From positions 130,279 through 194,278 of the IMG/VR virus record IMGVR_UViG_3300005613_000001: 64,000 bases of DNA; one strand, given 5' to 3'. The position numbers and the translations under genes are program-made. Below are positions 1 through 7,030 of the stretch, one piece after another (position 1 is the stretch's first letter; every line of letters starts with the position of its first letter). The notes beneath the pieces are model-generated. The model did not search any database, was not told the origin of the DNA, and was given only the letters and a program-made list of their open reading frames with translations. The DNA comes from a virus.

Positions 1-141
1 TCCAAATGAAACAACAAGACAAAGGAAACCTATACCAATGTTTAACGTTTCAACTCCAAGCCAACTCTTCACCAAATAAACTGCTAGCACATGGTATCCT
101 ATAGTAATGCCCGCCGCAATTAAATAAACGAAATAATGCAT
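1..141 (-). CDS. Membrane protein, 3' part cut by window edge
   Basis: The 47 visible N-terminal residues are strongly hydrophobic and look like a membrane segment or signal anchor. The start ATG overlaps the stop of the upstream gene (TAATG), so it is probably translationally coupled to the E2-like genes. The C-terminus lies outside the window. Family not recognised. Confidence 0.55.
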   Translation of the reverse strand, partial: MHYFVYLIAAGITIGYHVLAVYLVKSWLGVETLNIGIGFLCLVVSFG

Positions 142-896
142 TACTCCGCCTCCGTGAAAACGTGTCGGCAGCCTATCTTGTACAAAAAATCGGCATACAT
201 CCTAACATTCCTCCCCCTAGCTCGCCTCTTCATTTTACGACAAACTTGTTTCAAATTTAACTTTTGCCACTTGCGGAACCCGGATTCGTCAGCCCAAGGA
301 GGCAACCAGTTATACCAACTCTTAAAATATCGCCACGCTAGAAACATCCCTCTTTGTAAATCATGGTTAAAACCACTCATCCAAAAGTGATCGAATAAGT
401 CCCGACCATCACCTTGATCTCTATAATCATCCCATATATGTCGGGCTGTGCATATATGCCATGCATCATGAATGTTCGGAAGAGGAGGACGATACAAAAG
501 ACTTCGTGTACTTTTAATAGGCTCCGTTGCAAAAGCAACATACAAATGTTGATTCCCCACCCTCGCCATTATCACGTAGGGAAATTGAAGATGGTAAGCT
601 TTATCATAATAATAAATCGTTCGTTTTTGAGGCGGATATTCCCTTATCTCCACAGACATTTTCTTGATTATTGTGCGATAATTTCTAGTTTCCCCTAATG
701 CTCTATCTCTTTCCTTCCGCCTCTTTTTTTCTGCTTTTTCTCTTTCTTTTCTCGCTATTTCCTTTAAGACTTTTTTTAATTTCTTTCTCACGCCCGCTTT
801 GGGACGCCCAATTTTCTTTGCTAGAGCTTCAATACCCATAGTCTCATTATGCTCTAGCAATACCGCCACTTCATCTTTTGTCCATCGTTTAGCCAT
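141..896 (-). CDS. E2-like ubiquitin-conjugating family protein with N-terminal DNA-binding-like domain
   Basis: 251 aa. Residues about 1-45 look like a Myb/HTH-type helical domain (WTKDEVAVLL, IGRPKAGVRKKL), followed by a Lys/Arg/Glu-rich helix (45-65). Residues 82-200 carry the block shared by five proteins of this window: a YPPxKRT segment, LQFPYV (103-108), VAF (120-122), LYRPPLPN (134-141), then a candidate catalytic Cys149 in HIC, and FW...FNHD. The order beta-rich core, PxLPN, Cys matches the E2-like PRTRC protein B pattern. It is coupled to the next paralogue by a 1-base overlap. E2 activity is inferred from motif order, not proven. Confidence 0.6.
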   Translation of the reverse strand: MAKRWTKDEVAVLLEHNETMGIEALAKKIGRPKAGVRKKLKKVLKEIARKEREKAEKKRRKERDRALGETRNYRTIIKKMSVEIREYPPQKRTIYYYDKAYHLQFPYVIMARVGNQHLYVAFATEPIKSTRSLLYRPPLPNIHDAWHICTARHIWDDYRDQGDGRDLFDHFWMSGFNHDLQRGMFLAWRYFKSWYNWLPPWADESGFRKWQKLNLKQVCRKMKRRARGRNVRMYADFLYKIGCRHVFTEAE

Positions 897-1444
897 TATT
901 CATCATCCATAAAATAATGTCGATTTCTTGCCCAATATACTTGTCCGCACTTATAATCTAAAAACCTCTTATATGAAACAACATGCTTGTCGTCTTTGAA
1001 AAACCATAAACGCCTCTTGCTCTGCTGTAATTTCAACACTACAGGTCCAATTTTGAGGCGGGACCAGTTTTTATAACCCCCAAAATATTTCCTTGCAAAA
1101 CGTCGCCCCGCCTCCATATGTTGATTGAATGCTGTTTGCCAAACCAAATCAAAGGGGTGATTGGCATATTCATGCTGCCCGCCTAAACAGAAATGCCAAT
1201 CTCCAACATGTACATTGGGAAGGGCAGGGAAATACAATTCAGTATGAAGGCTTTGAACGGGTTGTGCAGCAAAGGCTATATGTATCCTTTGCTGCTGTGC
1301 TAAAGCAAGAATGACATACGGGAACTGGAGGGTGTATTCTTTATTCCCGATGCGAACTGTGCGACGAGTGGGTTTATATTCCCGCACAGTCAGAGAAGGT
1401 TTAGCAAGTAATCTCCGATAACTTTGATTAGCTTCTATAATCAT
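896..1444 (-). CDS. E2-like ubiquitin-conjugating family protein
   Basis: 182 aa, essentially the bare E2-like core. It has YKPTRRT (23-29), LQFPYV (39-44), IAF, LYFPALPNV (70-78), then Cys86 in HFCLGG at the position equivalent to Cys149 of its neighbour, and later W-x-x-AFNQH. This is the simplest member of the five-protein family and best shows the domain limits. It overlaps the preceding gene by 17 bp and the next one by a single base, so both E2-like genes are probably co-translated. No JAB, E1 or Ubl gene adjoins it here; those are at 42.9-45.3 kb. Confidence 0.6.
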   Translation of the reverse strand: MIIEANQSYRRLLAKPSLTVREYKPTRRTVRIGNKEYTLQFPYVILALAQQQRIHIAFAAQPVQSLHTELYFPALPNVHVGDWHFCLGGQHEYANHPFDLVWQTAFNQHMEAGRRFARKYFGGYKNWSRLKIGPVVLKLQQSKRRLWFFKDDKHVVSYKRFLDYKCGQVYWARNRHYFMDDE

Positions 1445-1970
1445 CCCTGATTTCCTTTATTATTTGTTCTACATCTATACTAACAGGATGGTGTTCTTCA
1501 TTCAACCTCGCTTCCCAACGAGCCTGCTCAAATATCGTATCTAAACTAATATGAAATGACTTAAGAACATCCGTCCAAAATCGTTTTCGCAGTTCAGCCG
1601 GGTGCCAAGGACCATCTGCACCTACATGGACTTTCCGCCTACAATAAGGACAAGGGAAGGTTTTAAATTCTTTAACCTCACCATGTTCGCAATGTGGACA
1701 TATAGGATCGCTCGCCGCAAATCGCTCAGGCACAACAATTAAAAGCTCTTCATAATCATAGCCTAATTTCTTGGCTTGATCCTCTAACGCTTCCCGCTCT
1801 TCCCAATTGTCAAACCAATGCTCCCCAAAATCCTGGTCCCTAGCAAAATAGCGACCAATCCACACTACATCACTCCATTCCGATACCCCAAGCCTCCGAA
1901 CTATATTCGAAAATTCGGGGCGAACTACAAATGCATCCAATTCGTCAATGTAATCAAATACCTTAATCAT
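1428..1970 (-). CDS. Zinc-binding protein of unknown function
   Basis: 180 aa from the ATG at 1970, which overlaps the stop of the upstream gene. The centre holds a CPHC...CPYC zinc ribbon. The N-terminal half is acidic and Trp-rich with no recognised fold. It is co-oriented with the E2-like genes and overlaps one of them by 17 bp, so it may belong to the same operon. Function unknown. Confidence 0.55.
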   Translation of the reverse strand: MIKVFDYIDELDAFVVRPEFSNIVRRLGVSEWSDVVWIGRYFARDQDFGEHWFDNWEEREALEDQAKKLGYDYEELLIVVPERFAASDPICPHCEHGEVKEFKTFPCPYCRRKVHVGADGPWHPAELRKRFWTDVLKSFHISLDTIFEQARWEARLNEEHHPVSIDVEQIIKEIRDDYRS

Positions 1971-2232
1971 CATCAAGCCCATCCCAAGGCAGTTTGAACT
2001 CGCCATCTCGCATCATATCCGCTAATTTTTGAGGCGGCACTTCAAAAGAATCCCCATTGGCCGGGTGAATTGTAAAAGTGTTACGAGTGATTTCAACCGT
2101 TCCCGTAGCACCGTCAAAACCAATTGGCACTACAACAGAATCGTTATCTAAATCAACGTCTTGACTTCTAAATTCAACCTCCCCAGTATTCTCGTTAAAC
2201 CAAACTTCAATATCTGAATCAGGCAAAATCAT
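1963..2232 (-). CDS. Small acidic protein, unknown
   Basis: 89 aa, rich in Asp and beta-forming residues (FRSQDVDLDND, VEITRNTFTI). No recognised domain. Coupled on both sides: 4-bp ATGA overlap with 2229-2615 and 8-bp overlap with 1428-1970. Confidence 0.5.
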   Translation of the reverse strand: MILPDSDIEVWFNENTGEVEFRSQDVDLDNDSVVVPIGFDGATGTVEITRNTFTIHPANGDSFEVPPQKLADMMRDGEFKLPWDGLDDD

Positions 2233-2615
2233 AATTCACCCCACGGGTCTTCTGTTTCTTCCAACTCTTCTCGTATTTCTCTAGTTTGTTGTTCGGTAGA
2301 TACAATTTTACTCGGTTCGCCATTAGCCTCTACTTCATCCTTAACACAAAACACACAGCGAAGTATGGCTCCTACCGGCACACTATCTCTAGTTGAAGGA
2401 GACACCCAAACATCTCTTCCACAACCACCGCAACGACCAACTGTTGAGCCGGAAACTTGTGTTCCACCCATATCTACAGGCATGCACATAACAGTTAGAT
2501 TCTCTTCATTGACACTTTTCTCCATTTCATCATCGGAATAAACTTGAATCGGAACACCCATCGCATCAACGGTGTCGCCCGCCTTAACATCAGGATCAGT
2601 AATTTTCTTCTTCAT
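2229..2615 (-). CDS. Zinc-ribbon protein, unknown
   Basis: 128 aa. A treble-clef or ribbon-like motif CGGC ... CVFC lies around residues 62-90, with acidic ends. It sits in the operon of the two E2-like genes. A binuclear or ribbon zinc domain next to E2-like proteins is suggestive of a partner, but nothing in it is a clear RING motif, so no E3 role is claimed. Confidence 0.5.
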   Translation of the reverse strand: MKKKITDPDVKAGDTVDAMGVPIQVYSDDEMEKSVNEENLTVMCMPVDMGGTQVSGSTVGRCGGCGRDVWVSPSTRDSVPVGAILRCVFCVKDEVEANGEPSKIVSTEQQTREIREELEETEDPWGEL

Positions 2616-2617
2616 CT

Positions 2618-3001
2618 TTACGGTCCATTTGGTGGTTCAAAAACTAAACCCGTATAAATAAATCCGCCTACAAAACCCAAAGTCCAAATAACGCATCCGA
2701 CAACCTTAAGAGAACACATAAAAAAAGGTGATGCTGCTATTAACGATGTTAAAATTGCCCCCAATACCATCGCCATGCACAACACCAAAGAATCCGGTCG
2801 CATTGGTGCTACTTTGTTGCTAACTGTAAGGATGAAACCTATTATGCAGGCTGTGATAAAATAAACCGCCGACCAAATTGAACAGCCTGCCATGTGGTAA
2901 GAACAAATAAAAAAGGGCAAACTAGACATGACAGCAGCGGCTAGACCGCCCATACAACTTAAAAGCCATATCCTTGCCGGTGGGCGTGATTCAGTTCTCA
3001 C
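2618..3001 (-). CDS. Small polytopic membrane protein
   Basis: 127 aa with four hydrophobic segments (about residues 10-30, 42-62, 72-92, 98-118) arranged as two similar halves (PFFICSYHMAGCSIW and PFFMCSLKVVGCVIW). This is an internal duplication of a two-helix unit. Overlaps the Clp-N gene by 4 bp. Function unknown. Confidence 0.55.
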   Translation of the reverse strand: MRTESRPPARIWLLSCMGGLAAAVMSSLPFFICSYHMAGCSIWSAVYFITACIIGFILTVSNKVAPMRPDSLVLCMAMVLGAILTSLIAASPFFMCSLKVVGCVIWTLGFVGGFIYTGLVFEPPNGP

Positions 3002-3924
3002 TTTTTAACTCCTAAATGAATCTTAATCCAACCATCATCATCAATTTCAACGGCATCAAAAACCTTCTTTACCTTATCAACATCAATCGCCTTAACTATC
3101 TCTTCAATCTTCTGAACCGTTTCCTTGTCAAATAAACGAAATATGTCCAGAAGACCTTGTACTTGGGCTTTCTGCTGCGCTACGAGATGCTTGTCAAGTT
3201 CCTCCGGTACAAGTGTTATCAATTTTTCCTTAACCGCCTCATATGTCAATCCAACATCTTTTAAAATTATCTGATGATGGGAAGTTGTCTTTTGACCAGT
3301 TGTGGCATCCCGTTGCGGCCTTAAAAGACCTAAAAGAAGATGCTCGGTGCCCACATAGAGTATCCCACTATCATCAGTAGTTGCTTCCTCCATAGCATAA
3401 TCCATTAGCGTTTTAGCTGCCGGAGATAACGGAATCTTCCCAATAGGGCTAGCCTCCGAGCCCTTCACCATCAATTTCTCTAATCTGCATTCAATGTCTG
3501 CCGGGGATACCTTCATGGATTCCAAAAGCTTAACAGCAACCCCACCACGCTCTCTTACTATTCCAAAAATAATGTGCTCTAAATCAACTTGCATGTGATT
3601 ATAACTACGTGCAACTTGATTGGCTATTGACATCACCTTGCGGGCACGATCAGAAAATCGTTCGTACATACTTGTCTCCCTAAGTTTATTCACACCAGCA
3701 CCGATTTCTTTTCGGTGCGATGGCAGTCCATTCGTAACCGGAAGCACTACACTAAAGGCTCTGTTGCAACGGGAATTGCTACCTTCTACTTTCTCCGTAG
3801 CCTCTTTTTCTACATCGCCAGTTCCACACAAAAAAACATTATTCCCTATGTGGGTAACTACGTCACTTCCACACAAAGGGCAGAATTTTATCCGATGCTT
3901 CTTATAATGCTTCCTCATCTTCAT
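2998..3924 (-). CDS. Stand-alone Clp N-terminal domain protein
   Basis: 308 aa. An N-terminal zinc ribbon (CPLC at 15-18, later Cys33 and Cys53) precedes a double Clp-N repeat: about residues 87-150 (ERFSDRARKVMSIANQ, LEHIIFGIVRE) and 165-205 (LSPAAKTLMDYAMEEA, GTEHLLLGLLR). These match the substrate-receiving N-domain of ClpC/ClpA. No AAA+ domain follows, so it cannot unfold proteins alone. It could be an adaptor, decoy or inhibitor of host ClpC. The C-terminal 70 residues are acidic and helical. First gene of the 1-4 kb operon. Confidence 0.75.
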   Translation of the reverse strand: MKMRKHYKKHRIKFCPLCGSDVVTHIGNNVFLCGTGDVEKEATEKVEGSNSRCNRAFSVVLPVTNGLPSHRKEIGAGVNKLRETSMYERFSDRARKVMSIANQVARSYNHMQVDLEHIIFGIVRERGGVAVKLLESMKVSPADIECRLEKLMVKGSEASPIGKIPLSPAAKTLMDYAMEEATTDDSGILYVGTEHLLLGLLRPQRDATTGQKTTSHHQIILKDVGLTYEAVKEKLITLVPEELDKHLVAQQKAQVQGLLDIFRLFDKETVQKIEEIVKAIDVDKVKKVFDAVEIDDDGWIKIHLGVKK

Positions 3925-4014
3925 TCCTATGCGGCCTGGGACTTGCGGGGTTGCTCACCCACCAGTTGCGCGCAGGGGCTTGCTAGCCAACCCCGCTGGC
4001 TCCCAGAGTCAAAG

Positions 4015-4085
4015 TGCGCCTGGGGGGAATCGAACCCCCACATTCAGCTTGGGAAGCTGACACGCTACCACTACATCACAGGCGC
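4015..4085 (-). tRNA. tRNA-Gly(CCC)
   Basis: Full cloverleaf. Acceptor GCGCCTG pairs with CAGGCGC, anticodon loop TTCCCAA, T-loop TTCGATT. No encoded CCA. It is separated from the next tRNAs by a terminator and has its own sigma70-like promoter at 4105-4132. Confidence 0.9.
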
Positions 4086-4104
4086 AAACGGAGACCCCAT
4101 GACT

Positions 4105-4132
4105 ATTATACCATAGGTTCTCCGTATGTTAA
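4105..4132 (-). promoter_or_regulatory. sigma70-like promoter for tRNA-Gly
   Basis: On the minus strand TTAACA, 16-bp spacer, TATAAT, placed about 20 bp upstream of tRNA-Gly(CCC) and just after the terminator of the upstream cluster. Confidence 0.55.
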
Positions 4133-4169
4133 CGAAGAAGGATTAGTATTAACCAAATTGTCAAAGACC

Positions 4170-4196
4170 AAAAAAACGGGGGGCATTTAGCCCCCC
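4170..4196 (-). terminator. Rho-independent terminator of first tRNA cluster
   Basis: Minus-strand hairpin GGGGGGC-TAAAT-GCCCCCC followed by a seven-T run, immediately after tRNA-Ala(GGC). Confidence 0.8.
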
Positions 4197-4198
4197 AG

Positions 4199-4270
4199 TG
4201 GAGATGGTGGGATTCGAACCCACGACTTCGACACTGCCAGTGTCGCACGCTCCCGCTGCGTCACATCCCC
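4199..4270 (-). tRNA. tRNA-Ala(GGC)
   Basis: Acceptor GGGGATG pairs with CATCTCC, anticodon loop CTGGCAG, canonical T-loop, no CCA encoded. Last gene before the terminator. Confidence 0.9.
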
Positions 4271-4275
4271 ATCAG

Positions 4276-4350
4276 TGGAGGTTACGGGACTCGAACCCGT
4301 GAATCCTCTGCCTTGCAAAAGCAGCGCTCTCCCAACTGAGCTAAACCCCC
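4276..4350 (-). tRNA. tRNA-Ala(TGC)
   Basis: Acceptor GGGGGTT pairs with AACCTCC, anticodon loop TTTGCAA, five bases from tRNA-Ala(GGC). Confidence 0.9.
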
Positions 4351-4354
4351 AAAG

Positions 4355-4452
4355 TAGGACTGGAAGGAATCGAACCTTCTCCTAGAGTTAATCTGACTCT
4401 ACCTTTCGGCCAAGGTTATAAGCCTTGTGTGCTTCCATTACACCACAGTCCC
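4355..4452 (-). tRNA. Non-canonical tRNA, probably Ile(TAT), with about 31-nt variable region
   Basis: Acceptor GGGACTG pairs with CAGTCCT, D-arm GTGTAATGGAAGCAC and T-arm GAAGG-TTCGATT-CCTTC are normal. The anticodon arm CAAGG-CTTATAA-CCTTG gives TAT. About 31 nt then separate it from the T-arm, including a GCCGAAAGGT stretch and a second hairpin (AGAGT-CAGATTA-ACTCT). Total 98 nt. The amino acid identity is uncertain. Confidence 0.6.
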
Positions 4453-4488
4453 TAATGTTACAACTCCCGCATGCAATTCAGAATGACG

Positions 4489-4560
4489 TAGGCGATGTTG
4501 GTTTCGCACCAACGGCCTCTACTGTGTGAAAGTAGCGCTCTTCTCCTGAGCTAATCGCCT
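4489..4560 (-). tRNA. tRNA-Val(CAC), copy 1
   Basis: Acceptor AGGCGAT pairs with ATCGCCT, anticodon loop TTCACAC, T-loop TGCGAAA (unusual second base). Nearly identical to 5458-5529. Its 5' end overlaps the stop codon of 4551-4745. Confidence 0.85.
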
Positions 4561-4745
4561 AAAGTATAATTCTCCCAATCGTTTAATTCTCCAACGGTAT
4601 AATTCTCCCCTATGCTCTTTGCCCACCAAATTCTACATTCAGTACAAACGTATTTATAAACGTAAATAAGCTCTCTCGTCACTTTATCTGTTACGTGTTT
4701 TGTATCTCCGCATTTTGGACAAAGTGGTAATTCTAAAATACTCAT
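4551..4745 (-). CDS. Small zinc-ribbon protein
   Basis: 64 aa from ATG 4745 (longer frames read through a tRNA-like stretch and are rejected). Two CxxC pairs, CPKC (about residues 8-11) and CTEC, form a zinc ribbon. The stop TAG is the conserved U8-A9-G10 of tRNA-Val(CAC), so gene and tRNA overlap by 10 bp. Confidence 0.5.
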   Translation of the reverse strand: MSILELPLCPKCGDTKHVTDKVTRELIYVYKYVCTECRIWWAKSIGENYTVGELNDWENYTLGD

Positions 4746-4747
4746 AG

Positions 4748-4813
4748 CTGACCCACTAGGATTCGAACCTAGACTAAAAGAACCAGTCTGCCGCACCATT
4801 TGGCTTCGCTCCC
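4748..4813 (-). pseudogene. Degenerate tRNA (Arg-TCT-like)
   Basis: T-arm CTAGG-TTCGAAT-CCTAG, D-arm and an anticodon-like arm (GACTG/TAGTC) are present. The two acceptor strands (GGGAGCG and TGGGTCA) do not pair, so it is probably not functional. Confidence 0.5.
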
Positions 4814-4818
4814 ATTCT

Positions 4819-5049
4819 TCACTCTTCAGAACACCCACACCCTTCCATAAATTCATCCCATTCAAAAGGATGAAATTGTTTATTTAGTGCATTAGCAATT
4901 CTATTACACACTCTACTCCACTGGGAATCTGTCAAATCTTGGAGTGTGATTTCTTTTCTGGCTAATGCCAATTCCTCGGCAAACTCATCCAAATTAATTG
5001 GTGTCAGATTTAAGCATTCCGCTAAATCTTCTAAATACAAATTTTCCAT
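4819..5049 (-). CDS. Small acidic helical protein, unknown
   Basis: 76 aa, acidic, predicted all-helical by composition, ending in CGCSEE. The start abuts the stop of a possible small gene (TAAATG). No recognised family. Confidence 0.45.
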   Translation of the reverse strand: MENLYLEDLAECLNLTPINLDEFAEELALARKEITLQDLTDSQWSRVCNRIANALNKQFHPFEWDEFMEGCGCSEE

Positions 5050-5163
5050 TTATTTCTTCTTTTCTACCCACTTAACTCCAGGGTCTATTCCCTGCCGTTC
5101 CAATTCGCGGGCAATTCTCACATCCCTCACTGCCAACTTCTTTTCTTTTTTACATCTAACCAA
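5050..5163 (-). CDS. Possible 37-aa basic peptide
   Basis: TTG start, Lys/Arg-rich sequence ending in KWVEKKK; stop abuts the next start. Only coupling and composition support it. Confidence 0.3.
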   Translation of the reverse strand: MVRCKKEKKLAVRDVRIARELERQGIDPGVKWVEKKK

Positions 5164-5176
5164 AAATTTTTCATAG

Positions 5177-5250
5177 TGGGCCGAACAGGAATTGAACCTG
5201 TGACTTCTTCCATGTCACGGAAGCGCTCTAGCCAACTGAGCTACCGGCCC
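5177..5250 (-). tRNA. tRNA-Val(GAC)
   Basis: Acceptor GGGCCGG pairs with TCGGCCC, anticodon loop GTGACAT, T-loop TTCAATT. Directly downstream of the rRNA-like RNA at 5251-5457. Confidence 0.85.
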
Positions 5251-5457
5251 GTAACGACACGACAAATTTTTTTCGCCTCTTATAAATTGCTCGACCAGTG
5301 CGCTGTTACACCAAAGGGCTTAAGAGGACAGGGTTGCCTCTGCACTTCCGTATATCCCATTCTTTAAATGATGGCTACCTCTAAGCCAACATCCTGGTTG
5401 TCTATGCAATTCGGGCTACTTACCCAATGCGCATGTCTTCCTATTTGCCGTGCCGAG
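5251..5457 (-). ncRNA. RNA mimic of the 23S rRNA GTPase-associated centre (L11-binding domain)
   Basis: Minus-strand positions 5403-5361 read AGACAACCAGGATGTTGGCT followed by TAGAGGTAGCCATCATTT and AAAGA. From memory this matches E. coli 23S rRNA from about nt 1052 to 1088 with two mismatches in 38. A 48-nt insertion follows, and then 5312-5291 reads GTGTAACAGCGCACTGGTCG, matching the second strand of the same domain (GCGTAATAGCTCACTGGTCG) with three mismatches. The closing CCAG/CTGG helix of the domain is kept. The insertion and the 3' flank add a perfect helix, CCTCTTA (5276-5282, + strand) with TAAGAGG (5321-5327). Upstream GGGTAAGTAGCCC (about 5411-5423) is a further hairpin. It sits between two tRNA-Val genes and is probably co-transcribed and released by tRNA processing. 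The ends are estimates. Function inferred: decoy for L11, GTPase factors, or rRNA-targeting enzymes. Confidence 0.75.
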
Positions 5458-5529
5458 TAGGCGATATTGGTTTCGCACCAATGGCCTCCGCTGCGTGAAA
5501 GCGGCGCTCTTCTCCTGAGCTAATCGCCT
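5458..5529 (-). tRNA. tRNA-Val(CAC), copy 2
   Basis: Acceptor AGGCGAT pairs with ATCGCCT, anticodon loop TTCACGC. Near-duplicate of 4489-4560 with the same odd T-loop TGCGAAA. Confidence 0.85.
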
Positions 5530-5533
5530 AAAG

Positions 5534-5604
5534 TTGTCCCGCTAGGATTTGAACCTAGACTAATTGATTCAGAGTCAATCGTGCTGCCGTTACACTACGG
5601 GACA
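5534..5604 (-). tRNA. tRNA-Gln(CTG)
   Basis: Acceptor TGTCCCG pairs with CGGGACA, anticodon loop CTCTGAA, 4-nt variable region. The reading frame of the upstream HNH gene runs 50 bp into it. Confidence 0.9.
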
Positions 5605-6094
5605 ATTCCGCATGTTTTTCTCTATGACACCTACAACAAAGCAAGTCACACTTGTCTAATTCTGACCTGGCCCGCTTTAAATTCCAATTTTTAATTGATT
5701 TAAAGTTAGGATCTTTTTCTTTTGAATCTCTATGATGAAATTCTAGTGCGGCAATACATTTACTATAACCACATACCACGCACTTTCCACCTTTATACCC
5801 CACCATTTCTTGCTTATTTTTCCTTGCTCTCTCAATCAATCGTTGATTGGTGCAAGATTTACAACGCGATTGGAATTCTCCTGTATCTGACCGTCTATAG
5901 AATTCCGATTCATTCTCTTCACCACATGAACACTTTGCAACAAAACGTCTTTTATTATATGGTAAATTATTTGTTGCTAACCCATACTTTCGCAGCCAAT
6001 ACCTTACTTTACATTGAGAAACATTAAAATAATTTGCAATTTCTCTTTGTGACAAACCCTTGTCAATCAGTTGTTTCATTTTTATTTTATCCAT
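5555..6094 (-). CDS. HNH endonuclease with N-terminal HTH
   Basis: 179 aa. A resolvase-like HTH (LIDKGLSQREIANYFNVS, about 9-26) is followed by a CxC/CxxC zinc pair and a GGKCVVCGY...LEFHHRD...CHREKH HNH domain (about 105-160). The last 17 residues are encoded by tRNA-Gln sequence, and the frame stops at a TAG inside that tRNA. This is the family of free-standing homing-type endonucleases found beside tRNAs in this window. The start is fused to a TGTATTAGTATATG promoter-like stretch. Confidence 0.75.
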   Translation of the reverse strand: MDKIKMKQLIDKGLSQREIANYFNVSQCKVRYWLRKYGLATNNLPYNKRRFVAKCSCGEENESEFYRRSDTGEFQSRCKSCTNQRLIERARKNKQEMVGYKGGKCVVCGYSKCIAALEFHHRDSKEKDPNFKSIKNWNLKRARSELDKCDLLCCRCHREKHAELSRSVTAARLTLNQLV

Positions 6095-6128
6095 ATACTA
6101 ATACAGTACGTAGATAAAATAAATTATT

Positions 6129-6143
6129 TGCCAACTGAGCTAG
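6129..6143 (-). pseudogene. tRNA 5' remnant
   Basis: A short CTAGCTCAGTTGGC D-arm sequence without the rest of a tRNA lies between tRNA-Val(TAC) and the HNH gene. It looks like a tRNA broken by insertion of the HNH gene. Confidence 0.4.
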
Positions 6144-6217
6144 TAGGCAGAGCCGGGCTCGAACCGACGACCTTCTGGATGTAAACCAGACGCTCTTCCA
6201 ACCTGAGCTATCCGCCT
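6144..6217 (-). tRNA. tRNA-Val(TAC)
   Basis: Acceptor AGGCGGA pairs with TCTGCCT, anticodon loop TTTACAT. Confidence 0.9.
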
Positions 6218-6223
6218 CTAAAA

Positions 6224-6463
6224 TTAATCTCCTCTAAAATGTTCTATTCTCCCATCTGGGTATTCCAAAATAATTGTATTATCTTTCATATAGGTAATAG
6301 GTTTCCCTACTTTAAACGCCTCAATTTTTGCTTTTAGTCCAACTTGTTCTAATAGTAATTTAGCTTGTGCTTTCTGTATTCTTGCAAGTTCTTCTTCTAA
6401 TTCTTGGATTCTTGCCTCATATTCCACGCTACATTTCGGGCATTCATCGCAAAAATCAGGCAT
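6224..6463 (-). CDS. Coiled-coil protein with zinc-binding N-terminus
   Basis: 79 aa from the ATG at 6463, which overlaps the upstream stop. CDECPKC at the N-terminus is followed by a long Glu/Lys coiled coil and a C-terminal beta-like segment (IILEYPDGRIEHF). Function unknown. Confidence 0.45.
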   Translation of the reverse strand: MPDFCDECPKCSVEYEARIQELEEELARIQKAQAKLLLEQVGLKAKIEAFKVGKPITYMKDNTIILEYPDGRIEHFRGD

Positions 6464-6680
6464 CATTTTCTTCCATTTTAAGAATTCTTGATTCACCACC
6501 TGTTTGACGATCAATTACGACTACTTTTACAACATCATGCCGTTGAGCTACGCCTTTAGCTGTTTCCCTTGCTACCTCGGAATCATTGATATAGTCAATG
6601 ATCGTATCCGGCCCATCCCCAGGATGAACGGCATCAATTCTAAATCTTTCACCACAATCTCTTTTAGGATAAAATGTCAT
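6456..6680 (-). CDS. Small protein, unknown
   Basis: 74 aa with alternating beta/alpha character (FRIDAVH, ARETAKGVAQRHDVVKVVVID), reminiscent of small phage proteins that report a hazard-like value, but not assignable. Overlaps both neighbours. Confidence 0.45.
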   Translation of the reverse strand: MTFYPKRDCGERFRIDAVHPGDGPDTIIDYINDSEVARETAKGVAQRHDVVKVVVIDRQTGGESRILKMEENDA

Positions 6681-6852
6681 TCTTCTCCCTCATTGGTTCT
6701 GCTGAGTACACTTTTTCAGCGAGTGTAGACACTAGAATTCTAGCGGCATCCAATTTTCCATCAGCCGTGACTTGGGTATGCCTAATCTTTTTGTCTTTTT
6801 TAGATTTGTATTTTACTGCAAATCTGGTCCAATTTCTTTTCATGGTTGTCAT
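6664..6852 (-). CDS. Small basic protein, unknown
   Basis: 62 aa, Lys-rich (KYKSKKDKKIRHTQV) with a helical second half. Head of a three-gene coupled set. Similar in pattern to 6456-6680 (AARILVSTLAEKV). Confidence 0.4.
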   Translation of the reverse strand: MTTMKRNWTRFAVKYKSKKDKKIRHTQVTADGKLDAARILVSTLAEKVYSAEPMREKNDILS

Positions 6853-6880
6853 TTTACTAAAACTCTATCTTTAATACAAG

Positions 6881-6951
6881 CACCCCGCCAGGGAGTCGAA
6901 CCCCATCTTACGGTTCCGAAGACCGTCGTGCGTCCATCACACTCGCAGGGC
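6881..6951 (-). tRNA. tRNA-Arg(TCG)
   Basis: Acceptor GCCCTGC pairs with GCGGGGT (one G-T end pair), anticodon loop CTTCGGA, T-loop TTCGACT. Confidence 0.85.
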
Positions 6952-6956
6952 AAAAG

Positions 6957-7030
6957 TACACCCGGCAGGACTCGAACCTGCAACCTTCTGATTCGTAGTC
7001 AGATGCTCTAATCCATTGAGCTACGGGTGC
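6957..7030 (-). tRNA. tRNA-Arg(ACG)
   Basis: Acceptor GCACCCG pairs with CGGGTGT, anticodon loop CTACGAA. A34 would need deamination to inosine by host TadA. Overlaps the 3' end of 7021-7227. Confidence 0.9.

Noticed and set aside
4551-4865. Extended N-terminus of the zinc-ribbon gene
   Set aside because: The extra 40 codons are the degenerate tRNA; the internal ATG at 4745 fits a small zinc protein.
5251-5457. Misassembled fragment of host 23S rRNA
   Set aside because: Only the GAC is present, split by an insertion with new pairing and framed by phage tRNAs on both sides; a chimera would carry flanking rRNA.
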